Shown: positions 25,730-36,502 of the stretch, piece by piece
Layout of the letters: every line of letters starts with the position of its first letter
How positions within the stretch are numbered: position 1 is the stretch's first letter
From: Chitinophagaceae bacterium LGM1
GTDB lineage: Bacteria > Bacteroidota > Bacteroidia > Chitinophagales > Chitinophagaceae
Direction of reading: 5' to 3'
Assembly: GCA_018604165.1 (NCBI GenBank)
Contig: CP075895.1
Coordinates: forward strand, 2,103,001 to 2,167,000
Length of the DNA stretch: 64,000 nucleotides
Translations under genes and position numbers: made by a program
Notes under the pieces: generated by a model
Database searches by the model: none
Told to the model about the DNA's origin: nothing
What the model saw: the letters and a program-made list of their open reading frames with translations, nothing else

Positions 25730-27010
25730 CTATCCCAATGCTTTCTTTATCTGCGCAACCAGCATATCTACCTCTGCCATATTATTGTATATATGAGTAG
25801 ATACCCGTAGCGAGTTCAGCCCGTTTTCGGCCACCATACGGATGCGTATTTTATTGTCTGCACATTGGTTGTAAAACTTCCCATAGTCCACACCTTGTAT
25901 GCGGAAGCCATTTACCGCACATCGGCTACGCTCTTCGGTGGGTGTTATCAGCTCTATCCTATCGCCCAGTTGCTGTAGTTGCTGTTGTGTATAGCCGCCC
26001 AGCTTTTTGATGCGGTTGTGTATGTTTTGCATACCAATGGTTTCTATAAAATCTATAGAAGCATCTACACCCTTATACAACCCCAGTGCCTGCGTACCAC
26101 CATAGTAGCGGTGTGCACTATCAGCATACTTACCCATCTTGGGTGTTTCGAGTGCCATATTCCACTTTGCATTGTCGCTGCCGCCACCTACAAAATAGGT
26201 TTGCAAAGTGTTCTGAAATTCTTTACGTACATACAAAAATCCTGTGCCTTTAGGCCCCAGCATCCACTTGTGGCAGCAGCTTGCATAGGTATCGCAACCC
26301 ATATCGTGCAGGTCGAGCATGAGCATACCCGGACCATGCGCACCGTCTATTATAGAGTAGATACCACGCTCGCGAGCCAGTTTGCATATTTCTTTAGCAG
26401 GCAGTATCTGTCCTTGTGTACAAGGAATGTGTGGCACGGCTATTACGCGGGTACGTTTGGTTATCAGCGCTTCTATACGGTTCAATGTTTCATCGGCAGT
26501 AGCAGCTGGTGTAAATGTTTTGATGACAATGCCGTGCAGCTTACGCCTGTTCAGCCAGGGAAAGGCATTGCCTACATGCTCATGCGTTGTCAGTATCACC
26601 TCATCGCCACGGCGTAGTGGTACACCCCAGCAGGTGATGTTAATACCGTCCGTTACATTATGTGTCAGGGCTATTTCATCTTCGTTTGCGCCAACAAAAG
26701 CAGCCAGTTTTTTAGACGTATTCTCCCAGCCACCATAACTTCCATGATGGTCGCCATCCATCATACCATTGCGCACAGCTTCTATTACCGGATAGGGAGA
26801 TGGCCCCATTGTGCCATTGTTCAGGTATGCCCAATCTTTGGTAAGGGGAAAGAGTTGTCTTACGTTTTGCCAATAGGTTTCATCATCATCGGCAATGGGG
26901 TTGCCACTATTTTGTAGCTGGCTGTTTGCAGCCATCGCTTCCATTTCTGTAAGCGACAAACCTGCCAGCAAAGATGCCGAACGTAAAAAACCGCGCCTGT
27001 TGAACTGCAT
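25730..27010 (-). CDS. Tat-exported aminotransferase class V-fold PLP enzyme
   Basis: A 426-residue pyridoxal-phosphate enzyme related to isopenicillin-N epimerase and cysteine desulfurases. The N-terminus MQFNRRGFLRSASLLAGLSL carries a twin-arginine motif followed by a mild hydrophobic stretch, so it should be folded in the cytoplasm with its cofactor and exported by Tat. The fold is shown by WAYLNNGTMGPSPYPV, the ALTHNVTDGINIT region, IDGAHGPGMLMLDLHDMG with the cofactor Asp, and CCHKWMLGPKGTGFLYV with the Lys that binds PLP. Length fits the family. The reaction is unknown: epimerase, desulfurase or lyase are all possible. It is monocistronic, facing the TPR gene. Confidence 0.87.
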   Translation of the reverse strand: MQFNRRGFLRSASLLAGLSLTEMEAMAANSQLQNSGNPIADDDETYWQNVRQLFPLTKDWAYLNNGTMGPSPYPVIEAVRNGMMDGDHHGSYGGWENTSKKLAAFVGANEDEIALTHNVTDGINITCWGVPLRRGDEVILTTHEHVGNAFPWLNRRKLHGIVIKTFTPAATADETLNRIEALITKRTRVIAVPHIPCTQGQILPAKEICKLARERGIYSIIDGAHGPGMLMLDLHDMGCDTYASCCHKWMLGPKGTGFLYVRKEFQNTLQTYFVGGGSDNAKWNMALETPKMGKYADSAHRYYGGTQALGLYKGVDASIDFIETIGMQNIHNRIKKLGGYTQQQLQQLGDRIELITPTEERSRCAVNGFRIQGVDYGKFYNQCADNKIRIRMVAENGLNSLRVSTHIYNNMAEVDMLVAQIKKALG

Positions 27011-27194
27011 AGGGGGAAAATGAAACGATTTACAAAAGATTAATTGAAGATTAAATATAAAACAAATCAGGAATAAGTTAGATTATAATGATTATATTAC
27101 TTCGCAATTTATTATTGCACGACAAAAAGTGTTTTTTAAAAAAATAATCAACACTTGTAGTTATGCTTTGTAATATTTAATAAAAAATAATTAT

Positions 27195-30100
27195 ATGCTT
27201 AGAATTCAACACCTCACCAAAATTATTACACTTCTTATCTGTTTATTTTCAGTAAACAGTTATGCACAAACATTGTATGCCGAGGGTACAGATTTACCAC
27301 CAATATCGAGCCCGCAAACACTTACAACGATAAGTGCAGCAGGTACTTATACAATTAGTGGTACACTCGCTACACCCGGTGATGGACAAGATGCGTTTAA
27401 TGTAGTAGTAGGTAGTGGGTTCCAAATTACCAATGTTGCCAGAAGCGTATCTGGTGGAGGTTACAACGGCTCTACTGGATTCAATTTCGTTGACATTACA
27501 GGTACAGGTACTTCAAATTTTAGTTTGTCGTATCCTTTATCTGCAAGTACATACTTAGGTTATGCATTTGCAAACTTCTCAACAGGGTCATCTTGGTCTT
27601 TTACAATAACTGTTACATCTACTGGTGGTGGTGCACCCTCTATAACCGGCAACCCCAGCAATAGCAGTATATGTGCAGGCGCTAATGCTAGCTTTACAGT
27701 AACAGCCAATAACACACCAACAAGTTATCAATGGCAATTATCAACGAATAGTGGTGGTAGCTGGAGCAACCTGAGCAATGGTGGTGTGTATACAAACGTT
27801 ACTGCTGCAACGTTGAATATTACAGGTGCAACAGCAGGTATGAATGGTTATCAATATCGCGCTACTGCTACAAATGGTTCGGGTACTTCTTCACCATCAA
27901 CAGGTGCAACATTGACGGTTTACAATCCTATTCTTACTGCATCGTCTCAAACAAATGTGTCTTGCAACGGTGGTAGCAATGGTGCCGCTTCTGTAAATGT
28001 TGCAACAGGTGGTGCAGGTGGTTATGCCTACAACTGGACACCGGGCAACCCTACAGGTGATGGTACTACCAGTGTAACAGGGCTTACTGCAGGCACGTGG
28101 ACTTGTACTGTAACGGATGCAAACAGTTGTACAGCTACACAGACATTTACCATCACACAGCCAACAGCCATAACGCTTACAGCCGCATCACAAACAAACA
28201 TAGCATGTAATGGTGGTAATACCGGTGCAGCATCGGTAAATGCTGCAAGTGGTGGTGCGGGTGGTTATACCTACAACTGGACACCCGGCAACCCAACAGG
28301 TGATGGTACGGTGAGCGTAACAGGGCTTACAGCAGGTACATGGACGTGTACAGTAACCGATGCAAACAGTTGTACAGCAACACGTACATTTACTATAACA
28401 CAACCAACAGCATTATCAGTTACAGCAGCATCGCAAACCAATATATCTTGTAATGGTGGTAGCAATGGCGCCGCTTCTGTAAATGTTTCTGGTGGTGCGG
28501 GTGGTTATACTTATAACTGGACACCGGGCAACCCGACGGGTGATGGTACAGCAAGCGTTACCGGACTTACAACAGGCACATGGACATGTACAATAACCGA
28601 TGCAAATAGTTGTACTGCGGCACAAACTTTTACTATTACACAACCAACAGCGCTGGCACTGACAGCCTCATCGCAAACAAACGTAGCATGTAATGGTGGC
28701 AGTACTGGTGCTGCATCGGTAAACGTAGCAACAGGTGGCGCAGGTGGTTATACCTACAACTGGACACCGGGCAACCCAACAGGTGATGGCACAATAAGCG
28801 TAACAGGGTTGACAGCAGGTACATGGACTTGTACGGTAACCGATGCTAATAGTTGTACTGCTACACGCACATTTACTATTACGCAACCAACAGCCATATC
28901 TGTTACAGCCGCATCGCAAACCAATATAACTTGTAATGGTGGTAGCAATGGCGCTGCATCTATCAATGTACCAACAGGTGGCGCAGGTGGATATACCTAC
29001 AACTGGACACCGGGCAACCCAACAGGTGATGGTACAGCGAGTGTTACAGGCCTTACGGCAGGTACATGGACATGTACCGTAACTGATGCAAACAGCTGTA
29101 CAGCAACACAAACATTCAATATTACGCAGCCAAGTGCTATAACGCTTACAGCGGCATCGCAAACCAATATATCTTGCAATGGTGGCAGCAATGGTGCTGC
29201 ATCTGTAAATGCCGCCAGTGGTGGTGCAGGTGGTTATACCTACAACTGGACACCGGGCAACCCTACAGGTGATGGAACAGTGAGTGTAACAGGGCTCACA
29301 GCCGGTACATGGACATGTACAGTAACCGATGCCAATAGTTGTACAGCAACACAAACATTTAATATTACACAACCAACAGCACTTACAGCAGGCACATCGC
29401 AAACCAATGTTTCGTGCAATGGTGGTACCAATGGTACTGCAACTGTAACACCGAGTGGTGGCGCAGGAAGTTATACCTACTCTTGGGCACCTGCAGGTGG
29501 TACCGGTGCAACAGCATCAGGCCTTGCAGCAGGTAACTATACATGTACTATTACAGATGCCAATACTTGCCAGATAACCAGAGTATTTACACTCACACAA
29601 CCATCTTTTTTAGTTCTTACAGCCGCATCGCAAACAAACATTGCATGTAATGGTGGCAGTACTGGTGCTGCATCGGTAAATGTGGCAACAGGCGGTGCAG
29701 GTGGTTATACCTACAACTGGACACCGGGCAACCCAACGGGCGATGGTACAGTCAGCGTAACAGGGCTTACAGCAGGTACATGGACCTGTACTGTAACAGA
29801 TGCAAACAGTTGTACAGCCACACAGACATTTAATATAACACAACCAACAGCTATATCAGTTACCGCAGCAAGTCAAACTAATATAGCTTGTAACGGTGGT
29901 AGTAATGGTGCTGCTTCTATTAATACACCAACAGGTGGTGTAGGTGGTTACACATACAACTGGACACCGGGCAACCCTACAGGTGATGGCACCGTAAGCG
30001 TAACAGGGCTTACAGCAGGTACATGGACGTGTACGGTAACGGATGCCAATAGTTGTACGGCAACGCAAACATTTAACATTACACAACCCACTACTATAAC

Positions 30101-33100
30101 ACTTACTGCTGCATCTCAAACCAATGTAACATGTTTTGGTGGTAACAATGGTGCAGCTTCTGTAAATGCAGCAAGTGGTGGTGCAGGTGGTTATACTTAC
30201 AACTGGACACCGGGCAACCCAACAGGTGATGGCACAGTAAGCGTAACAGGGCTTATTGCCGGTACATGGACGTGTACAGTAACAGATGCTAATAGCTGTA
30301 CTGCAACACAGACATTCAACATCACACAACCTGCCTTACACACGCCAAGCTTTACAGCATCTCCGGGAGCAAATATTTGCGCAAACACAAACATAACATA
30401 CACAACACAGGCAGCACAAGGTACATATACATGGAGTGTACCCGGCACAGCGGGTGTTGATTACAATATTACTGCCGGGGGTATTGGTACATCCAGCAAT
30501 ACAGTAACACTACAGTGGTTGACAACCGGTAGTAAAACGGTAACAGTAAATTATACTACAGCAATAGGATGTAGCGGCAGCACAGCAGCAAGCAATACCA
30601 CCACAGTTGGTGCAATACCTACCATAAACAGCAACCCAAGCAACGCTACTGTATGCGCAGGTAGCAATACAAGTTTTACAGCAGCAGCATCCAACATACC
30701 TACCAGTTATCAATGGCAGGAAAGTACAAATGGTGGCGGCACATGGGCTAATCTTAGCAACACTGGCGTATATAGCAATGTTACTGCTGCAACGATGAAT
30801 ATTACGGCTGCAACAGCAGGTATGAATAATTATCAATACCGTGCATTAGCAATTAATACTTGTGGCACATCTGCTGCATCTACCGCAGCTACACTTACTG
30901 TCACACCTACTGTTGCTGTTACAACACAGCCTGTCAGCCAACTGATTGCTATAGGCGGCAATGGATTGTTTAGTGTTGCAGCTACGGGTGCAACGACTTA
31001 TCAATGGCAACTATCAACCAATAACGGTGTTACCTGGACAAACCTGACGAATATTGCTCCGTACTCAAATGTTACTACAACAAGTCTCAGTATTACAAAT
31101 GTAACAGCAGGTATGGATGCATATCAATATCGCTGTCATATATCAAACAGTTGTTTTTCAACTCCAAGCAATGCTGCTATATTATCAGCAGTAGTTGCCA
31201 CGCCTGCAAAAGCATTGAACTTTGATGGTGTAGATGATTATATAAACGTTCCGCACTCAGCTACTTACAATTTTGGTACTAATCAAAACTTTACTGTTTC
31301 CCTATGGGTAAAAATTCCATCTGCCAACCAACCGAATGTTGTAAATATTGACAATTCGATTGTTGACAAATGGGATGGTTCGTTAGCAACAAGTTATCCG
31401 TTTGCTATCCGTTATTTTAATCATACTGCTCCTGTAGCACAACGCGGCAAGGTATATTTTGCTCGTTGGAATGGCACATCTCAATCTTTAGTTACTACAA
31501 CCGCCACCTTGAATGATGGTAATTGGCATCATATATCGTGTGTAAAATCAGGCACACAAATAATGATATACGTTGATGGCTCGCTGGACGCTTCTGCAAC
31601 AGATATATCAACAGGCACAACAACCAATACCAGTAGTATGACTATTGGGTGCAGAACCACATCTGTTGTAAATCCGTTTAGCGGTGATCTGGATGAAATG
31701 CGCATCTTTGACCGTGCCTTGTGTATGGGTGAGATACAACACAGCATGAACTGTGAACAAACTGCACCACAAACGGGCTTGCAGGCATTATATTCTTTCA
31801 ACAGTGGCTATGTAAGCACATCAAACGCTGCATACAGCACACTTACCGACGCTACTACTAATAGCAATAATGGTGCATTGGTAAACTTTGCACTGAATGG
31901 TGCAACTTCCAACTGGGTGAATGGCTGGGCTGGTGGTGTATGTAGTACTTATGTCCCTATGGCAGTAACAGCCAATAACAATGGCCCTTCAGGCATTAAT
32001 GGCAGCATTACATTGTCAGCCAATGCTACAGGCACCAGTGCTGGTTTTGTTACTTACACATGGACAGGCCCAGGCATTACTGCTACTACCAATACTACAG
32101 GTACTACAAGCATCAACCCCCTGACGGCAGCACATGGCGGCATATATACAATTACCGCAACATCATCTGCATGTTCTGCCATTGCAACAACTACAGTAAA
32201 CGTAGCTGCTACTGGTTTGCATTTTGATGGTTGGGGCAATACCAACCCGTTAGGGTCTAACGTAAACACAGCGGTGTATGATTACATAAGTATACCGGAT
32301 AATGGTACGCTTGACCTGACGAATAACTATACAATAGAATCTTGGATTTATTTAAATGACAATAGCAATAATGCCATAATAGACAAAGGTGACTATCGCT
32401 ATTTGTTTACCACACACCCTAATGGTCAAACAGGTTTAGGCTTATACAACCCTTCTATGGGTTGGATATACTCTGCCGGCACAGTACCTACCAACCAATG
32501 GGTGCATGTAGCAGTAACATTAGACGCTACCAACAACCGCGTTGTGTTTTATATGAATGGTAATATACTCAGCACACATTCAGGCATAAGCGTCCCGGCA
32601 CCGGATAATGGTAACATTAACATCGGCAGGCAGCAGCCATCTTCTTGCCAGTGTAACAACTTTGACGGTGTGATGGACGAACTAAGGATTTGGTCGCGTA
32701 CACTTACGCAGTGCGAAATCATAAACAATATGAATTGCCAACTAAACACATCAGGGCAAACCAATCTGGCGGGTTACTGGCGTTTTGATAACGGCACGAT
32801 TAATAATGGTAACACAGGACTTACAACCGTTACCGATTTAAGTGGCAATGGCAATACGGGTACACTTACCAACTTTGCTTTGACAGGCAGCACTTCCAAT
32901 TGGGCTGGTGGTAATATCGGCAATATCGGCACCACTACTTGTAGTGCCATAACACCTATTACTATCGGTACGCACCCATCAGCAACTACAACTTGTGCAG
33001 GCACAACAACCAACATGAGTATAGTTGCTTCAGGCACAAGCCTTACCTACCAGTGGCAGGTAAATACAGGTAGTGGGTATCTTAACATACTAACGGGCAA

Positions 33101-36100
33101 TCCACAGTATAGTGGCGGCAATTCCACAACACTCACTATTAATACGCCACCAGTAGGTTTTAATGGATACTTATACAGATGTGTTGTAGGCAGCACAGCT
33201 TGCAATACAATATTTGTTACATCAAATGCAGCAACACTAAGCATCAATAATTTGCCTGTTGTAACAGCGCAACCAATGAACAGTACCATTTGCGATGGCA
33301 GCTCTACAAGCTTTGGTATTACTGCAAACGGCACAGGCATTACATATCAGTGGCAGGTATTCAGTGGTACATGGACAAATTTGAGCAATACGGGAGCATA
33401 TACCAATACTACTACCCCAACACTGAACATCATCGCAAACAACTCGTTGAATAATGCGCAGTACCGTTGCGTTGTTAGTGGTACTTGTACACCTGCTGCT
33501 ATAAGTACTATCTGTACGCTTACCGTACGTGCCTTACCAACTGTTACTGTACACCCTGCAAACCTCACCGTATGCGATGGTTTTAACAATGCATCATTCG
33601 CTGTTACGGCTACTGGGTCAGGGCTTACATACCAATGGCAGCTAAGCACCAATAGTGGCGGTACTTGGGCAAACCTCAGTAATGGTGGTGTATATAATAA
33701 CGTTGGCACGGCTACCTTAGGAATATTCCCTGCAAACACCGGGCTCAATACCTATCAGTATCGATGTGTTGTTTCCGGCGACTGTGCCCCACCTGCCATA
33801 TCTAATCCGGCTACGCTGACGGTCAATGCTTCACCTGCTGTTACTACTCCGCCAGCTAATACTACAGTCTGTGTAAATGCAAATGCTGCATTTACTGTTA
33901 CAGCTACAGGTACAGGCCTTGCATACCAATGGCAGTTGAGTACCAATAGCGGTATTACATGGTCGAATCTTACAAACGTAGCTCCGCATAGCAATGTCAA
34001 TGCTGCTACCATAAATATTACCAGTGCTACTGCCGGCCTTAACGGCAATCGTTATCGTTGCGTTGTTAGCGGCACGTGCACACCTGCTGTTATATCATCT
34101 GGTGCTATACTTACTGTTAATACTTTACCAACCGTTACTACACAGCCACTCAGTACCAGTGTTTGTGAAAACGGCACTGCTAGCTTCAGTGTAGTGGCTA
34201 CCGGCACGGGCATAAACTACCAATGGCAGCAAAATATAGGTAGCGGCTTTGCTAATCTTACAAGTGGTGGTACCGTAAGTGGTGCTAATACCCCAACATT
34301 ATCATTAAGCTTCAGTACTACTGCTATGAATACCTACCAATACCGTTGTATAGTAAGCGGTACGTGTACGCCTGATGCTACCAGCAATACTGCTACGCTG
34401 ACGGTGAACCCCAACCTCACCCCATCAGTTATCATCTCTCCGTCGGCCAACGGTATCTGCTCCGGTACATCCGTTACCTTTACTGCTACGCCTACCAATG
34501 GCGGTACCACTCCTGCTTATCAGTGGTTCCGTGGTACTACACCCGTTGGTACCAACAGCAGCACGTTTACCGCCAGCAACTTCAACAACGGAGAAGTAGT
34601 TACCTGCAGGCTTACCAGCAATGCTACCTGCGCATCGCCTGCTGTCGTATTCAGTAATCCTGTTACCATGACGGTAATACAAACAGTAACACCTACTATA
34701 CTGATAACCACCGCCAACAACCCCGTATGCTCTATGGCTACCGCCAACTTCAACAGCAGCATTACAAACGGTGGTTCTTCTCCCGCTTATCAGTGGACCA
34801 AGAACGGTACCCCGATACCAGGTGCCAACAGTGCTACCTACAGCGATAATACTTTGATAAATAGTGATGTGATACGTTGTGTGCTCACCAGCAATGCCGT
34901 ATGTGCATCTACCACCACTGCTACCAGCAATGCCATCACCATGACGGTGCAACCGGTGGTAACACCTACGCTCACCATCGCTACAGGCAGCACTACGCGT
35001 TGCGCAGGCCAGTCAACCACTTTTACCGCAACGGCTACCAACCAGGGCACATCGCCCATCTACCAGTGGCGCATCAATACCACACCGGTGGGTACCAACA
35101 GTACTACCTTCACCACTACAGGATTAGTAAACGGCGATGTGGTAAGCTGTCAGCTCATCAGCAACGCGCCTTGTAATACAGGCTCTGTAAGCAGCAATGC
35201 CTTAACAATGACGATACTGCCGCTGGTAACACCTACCATCAGCATCGTATCCAACTTCGGTACACAGGTTTGTCTGAACACACCGGTGACGTTTACGGCT
35301 ACCATTACCAATGGCGGGCCTACACCACTGTACCAGTGGCGCAGAAACGGCCTGCCGGTAGGTACCAACAGTGCTACTTATACGCTGAATACCCCAAGCA
35401 CGGGCGATAACATTACCTGTGTGCTGACCAGCACAGAGGCTTGCCCATCGCCAACAACGGCTACCAGCAACAGCATTGTGCTGACAGTGAACCCGATAGG
35501 ACTGGCAACAGTGAGTGTACTGGCAAGCCCCGATACCATTATGTGTATGCCGAGCAGCGGTATTACCTTCTCATCTACCTACACCAATGGCGGTACGAAC
35601 CCGCAGTTCCAGTGGGTGGTGAATGGTGTGGATGTACCGGGTGGCAATACGGCTACCTACTTTACCAACAGCCTGAACAATAATGACACGGTAGCGGTGC
35701 GTATGACCAGCAATGCCATTTGTGTGTTCCCGCTTACAAGCCGCGCAGTGAAGATATTGCAATACCCAAGGCTTACTACGGGAGTAAGCATTGCAGTAAA
35801 TGACTTAGGTGGCCAGAAAGAGTTTATAGCAAACGTTATCAACGGGGGCAGTACACCTTTCTTCCAATGGTTGCTGAATGAGAAAGCGATAGCAGGGCAA
35901 ACTGCCGCTATCTGCACATTAGCAGCATTAAAGAATGGCGACCGTGTAGCTGTAGAAGTAACCAGCAGTGCCATCTGTGCTGTACCTAAAGCGTTTACAA
36001 GTAATGCTATTACAGTAACCACCGGCATACAGCGCATAGCAGGTGCAGATGTACAAATAACTACCTACCCCAACCCTGCAGATGCAGTGATACATGTACG

Positions 36101-36305
36101 CACCGACAAGGCCATTGCAGGCAACAGTGAAGTACGCATACTGGATAAGCTGGGCAAAGTAGTAGCGGTACAGAAAGTAAACAGCCTGAAAGCGGATGAG
36201 CCTATCAGCGTAAGCACAGGGCATCTGGCAGCAGGTACATATACTATACAAGTGGTGAATGCGGAACACGACTTCATCTACAACGCGAGGTTTACAAAAC
36301 TGTAA
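27195..36305 (+). CDS. giant secreted SprB-repeat/LamG/Ig-like protein with type A T9SS sorting domain
   Basis: A 3036-residue surface protein. In order: signal peptide (1-25, ...SVNSYAQ); an N-terminal beta domain (to about 150); an Ig-like domain (150-244); ten tandem SprB repeats (about 245-1045; unit ~80 residues with SCNGGSNGAASV, YNWTPGNPTGDG and GTWTCTVTDANSCTATQTF); a PKD-like and two Ig-like domains (1045-1333); a LamG domain (from about 1336, LNFDGVDDYINVP); a second LamG (about 1673-1910, YTIESWIYLND); then about a dozen Ig-like domains each containing YQW; and a type A sorting domain (last ~80 residues, [16 protein letters not shown] ... [10 protein letters not shown]). SprB is the gliding adhesin of Flavobacterium johnsoniae, and LamG often binds glycans, so an adhesin role is likely but inferred. 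From residue ~2125 on it is nearly the same as the next gene. Confidence 0.9.
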   Translation: MLRIQHLTKIITLLICLFSVNSYAQTLYAEGTDLPPISSPQTLTTISAAGTYTISGTLATPGDGQDAFNVVVGSGFQITNVARSVSGGGYNGSTGFNFVDITGTGTSNFSLSYPLSASTYLGYAFANFSTGSSWSFTITVTSTGGGAPSITGNPSNSSICAGANASFTVTANNTPTSYQWQLSTNSGGSWSNLSNGGVYTNVTAATLNITGATAGMNGYQYRATATNGSGTSSPSTGATLTVYNPILTASSQTNVSCNGGSNGAASVNVATGGAGGYAYNWTPGNPTGDGTTSVTGLTAGTWTCTVTDANSCTATQTFTITQPTAITLTAASQTNIACNGGNTGAASVNAASGGAGGYTYNWTPGNPTGDGTVSVTGLTAGTWTCTVTDANSCTATRTFTITQPTALSVTAASQTNISCNGGSNGAASVNVSGGAGGYTYNWTPGNPTGDGTASVTGLTTGTWTCTITDANSCTAAQTFTITQPTALALTASSQTNVACNGGSTGAASVNVATGGAGGYTYNWTPGNPTGDGTISVTGLTAGTWTCTVTDANSCTATRTFTITQPTAISVTAASQTNITCNGGSNGAASINVPTGGAGGYTYNWTPGNPTGDGTASVTGLTAGTWTCTVTDANSCTATQTFNITQPSAITLTAASQTNISCNGGSNGAASVNAASGGAGGYTYNWTPGNPTGDGTVSVTGLTAGTWTCTVTDANSCTATQTFNITQPTALTAGTSQTNVSCNGGTNGTATVTPSGGAGSYTYSWAPAGGTGATASGLAAGNYTCTITDANTCQITRVFTLTQPSFLVLTAASQTNIACNGGSTGAASVNVATGGAGGYTYNWTPGNPTGDGTVSVTGLTAGTWTCTVTDANSCTATQTFNITQPTAISVTAASQTNIACNGGSNGAASINTPTGGVGGYTYNWTPGNPTGDGTVSVTGLTAGTWTCTVTDANSCTATQTFNITQPTTITLTAASQTNVTCFGGNNGAASVNAASGGAGGYTYNWTPGNPTGDGTVSVTGLIAGTWTCTVTDANSCTATQTFNITQPALHTPSFTASPGANICANTNITYTTQAAQGTYTWSVPGTAGVDYNITAGGIGTSSNTVTLQWLTTGSKTVTVNYTTAIGCSGSTAASNTTTVGAIPTINSNPSNATVCAGSNTSFTAAASNIPTSYQWQESTNGGGTWANLSNTGVYSNVTAATMNITAATAGMNNYQYRALAINTCGTSAASTAATLTVTPTVAVTTQPVSQLIAIGGNGLFSVAATGATTYQWQLSTNNGVTWTNLTNIAPYSNVTTTSLSITNVTAGMDAYQYRCHISNSCFSTPSNAAILSAVVATPAKALNFDGVDDYINVPHSATYNFGTNQNFTVSLWVKIPSANQPNVVNIDNSIVDKWDGSLATSYPFAIRYFNHTAPVAQRGKVYFARWNGTSQSLVTTTATLNDGNWHHISCVKSGTQIMIYVDGSLDASATDISTGTTTNTSSMTIGCRTTSVVNPFSGDLDEMRIFDRALCMGEIQHSMNCEQTAPQTGLQALYSFNSGYVSTSNAAYSTLTDATTNSNNGALVNFALNGATSNWVNGWAGGVCSTYVPMAVTANNNGPSGINGSITLSANATGTSAGFVTYTWTGPGITATTNTTGTTSINPLTAAHGGIYTITATSSACSAIATTTVNVAATGLHFDGWGNTNPLGSNVNTAVYDYISIPDNGTLDLTNNYTIESWIYLNDNSNNAIIDKGDYRYLFTTHPNGQTGLGLYNPSMGWIYSAGTVPTNQWVHVAVTLDATNNRVVFYMNGNILSTHSGISVPAPDNGNINIGRQQPSSCQCNNFDGVMDELRIWSRTLTQCEIINNMNCQLNTSGQTNLAGYWRFDNGTINNGNTGLTTVTDLSGNGNTGTLTNFALTGSTSNWAGGNIGNIGTTTCSAITPITIGTHPSATTTCAGTTTNMSIVASGTSLTYQWQVNTGSGYLNILTGNPQYSGGNSTTLTINTPPVGFNGYLYRCVVGSTACNTIFVTSNAATLSINNLPVVTAQPMNSTICDGSSTSFGITANGTGITYQWQVFSGTWTNLSNTGAYTNTTTPTLNIIANNSLNNAQYRCVVSGTCTPAAISTICTLTVRALPTVTVHPANLTVCDGFNNASFAVTATGSGLTYQWQLSTNSGGTWANLSNGGVYNNVGTATLGIFPANTGLNTYQYRCVVSGDCAPPAISNPATLTVNASPAVTTPPANTTVCVNANAAFTVTATGTGLAYQWQLSTNSGITWSNLTNVAPHSNVNAATINITSATAGLNGNRYRCVVSGTCTPAVISSGAILTVNTLPTVTTQPLSTSVCENGTASFSVVATGTGINYQWQQNIGSGFANLTSGGTVSGANTPTLSLSFSTTAMNTYQYRCIVSGTCTPDATSNTATLTVNPNLTPSVIISPSANGICSGTSVTFTATPTNGGTTPAYQWFRGTTPVGTNSSTFTASNFNNGEVVTCRLTSNATCASPAVVFSNPVTMTVIQTVTPTILITTANNPVCSMATANFNSSITNGGSSPAYQWTKNGTPIPGANSATYSDNTLINSDVIRCVLTSNAVCASTTTATSNAITMTVQPVVTPTLTIATGSTTRCAGQSTTFTATATNQGTSPIYQWRINTTPVGTNSTTFTTTGLVNGDVVSCQLISNAPCNTGSVSSNALTMTILPLVTPTISIVSNFGTQVCLNTPVTFTATITNGGPTPLYQWRRNGLPVGTNSATYTLNTPSTGDNITCVLTSTEACPSPTTATSNSIVLTVNPIGLATVSVLASPDTIMCMPSSGITFSSTYTNGGTNPQFQWVVNGVDVPGGNTATYFTNSLNNNDTVAVRMTSNAICVFPLTSRAVKILQYPRLTTGVSIAVNDLGGQKEFIANVINGGSTPFFQWLLNEKAIAGQTAAICTLAALKNGDRVAVEVTSSAICAVPKAFTSNAITVTTGIQRIAGADVQITTYPNPADAVIHVRTDKAIAGNSEVRILDKLGKVVAVQKVNSLKADEPISVSTGHLAAGTYTIQVVNAEHDFIYNARFTKL
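27931..30329 (+). repeat. ten-unit tandem array of ~240-bp SprB repeats
   Basis: Ten units lie head to tail in frame. Nine are close copies, and the seventh (about 29388-29612) is shorter and diverged, with YSWAPAGGTGATASGLAAGN in place of the YNWTPGNPTGDG core. Confidence 0.9.
33571..34164 (+). repeat. Ig-like stalk block A, copy 1 (copy 2 at 42261-42854)
   Basis: About 594 bp encoding two Ig-like domains ([18 protein letters not shown]... to TSVCENGTA), roughly 98% identical to 42261-42854 by reading. Confidence 0.85.
34398..35554 (+). repeat. Ig-like stalk block B, copy 1 (copy 2 at 43097-44253)
   Basis: 1157 bp encoding the stalk from [16 protein letters not shown] to [10 protein letters not shown]. 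Reading the two copies side by side I find three base differences (near 34456, 34490 and 35488), none changing the protein. Confidence 0.9.
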
Positions 36306-36330
36306 ACAAACTAACTAATACAATACACAG

Positions 36331-36353
36331 CGGGCTTACATTTTGTAAGCCCG
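36331..36353 (+). terminator. terminator after the first giant gene
   Basis: A 10-bp stem CGGGCTTACA / TGTAAGCCCG with loop TTT lies 25 bases after the stop, followed by TTGGTGTTTTAT. The same hairpin, with a different loop, follows the second giant gene. Confidence 0.85.
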
Positions 36354-36502
36354 TTGGTGTTTTATAGGGGGTATGTGTGTTTAAAATTAGAAAGCAGAGA
36401 GTTATACACAAATATTTAATTTCAGAATATCGTAAAGGCTTGTTAAATTTATACCTCTTCTTTGTTTACCCCAACGCAGGAAGAAGCTAAAATCTATTTG
36501 TT

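Noticed and set aside
28668-29402. Long Cys-rich open frames on the minus strand across the SprB array (for example 244 codons at 28668-29402)
   Set aside because: They are antisense shadows of the repeated coding units, recur with the same period, have no signal, promoter or domain, and their low-complexity Cys/Thr composition follows from the repeat.
27931-30329. CRISPR-like regular repeats
   Set aside because: The period is about 240 bp with no unique spacers, and the units translate in one continuous frame as SprB domains.
34425-34952. Matching 175-codon minus-strand frames at 34425-34952 and 43124-43651
   Set aside because: Conservation between them reflects duplication of stalk block B on the plus strand, whose Ig-like protein is clear. 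No promoter or domain supports the antisense frames.
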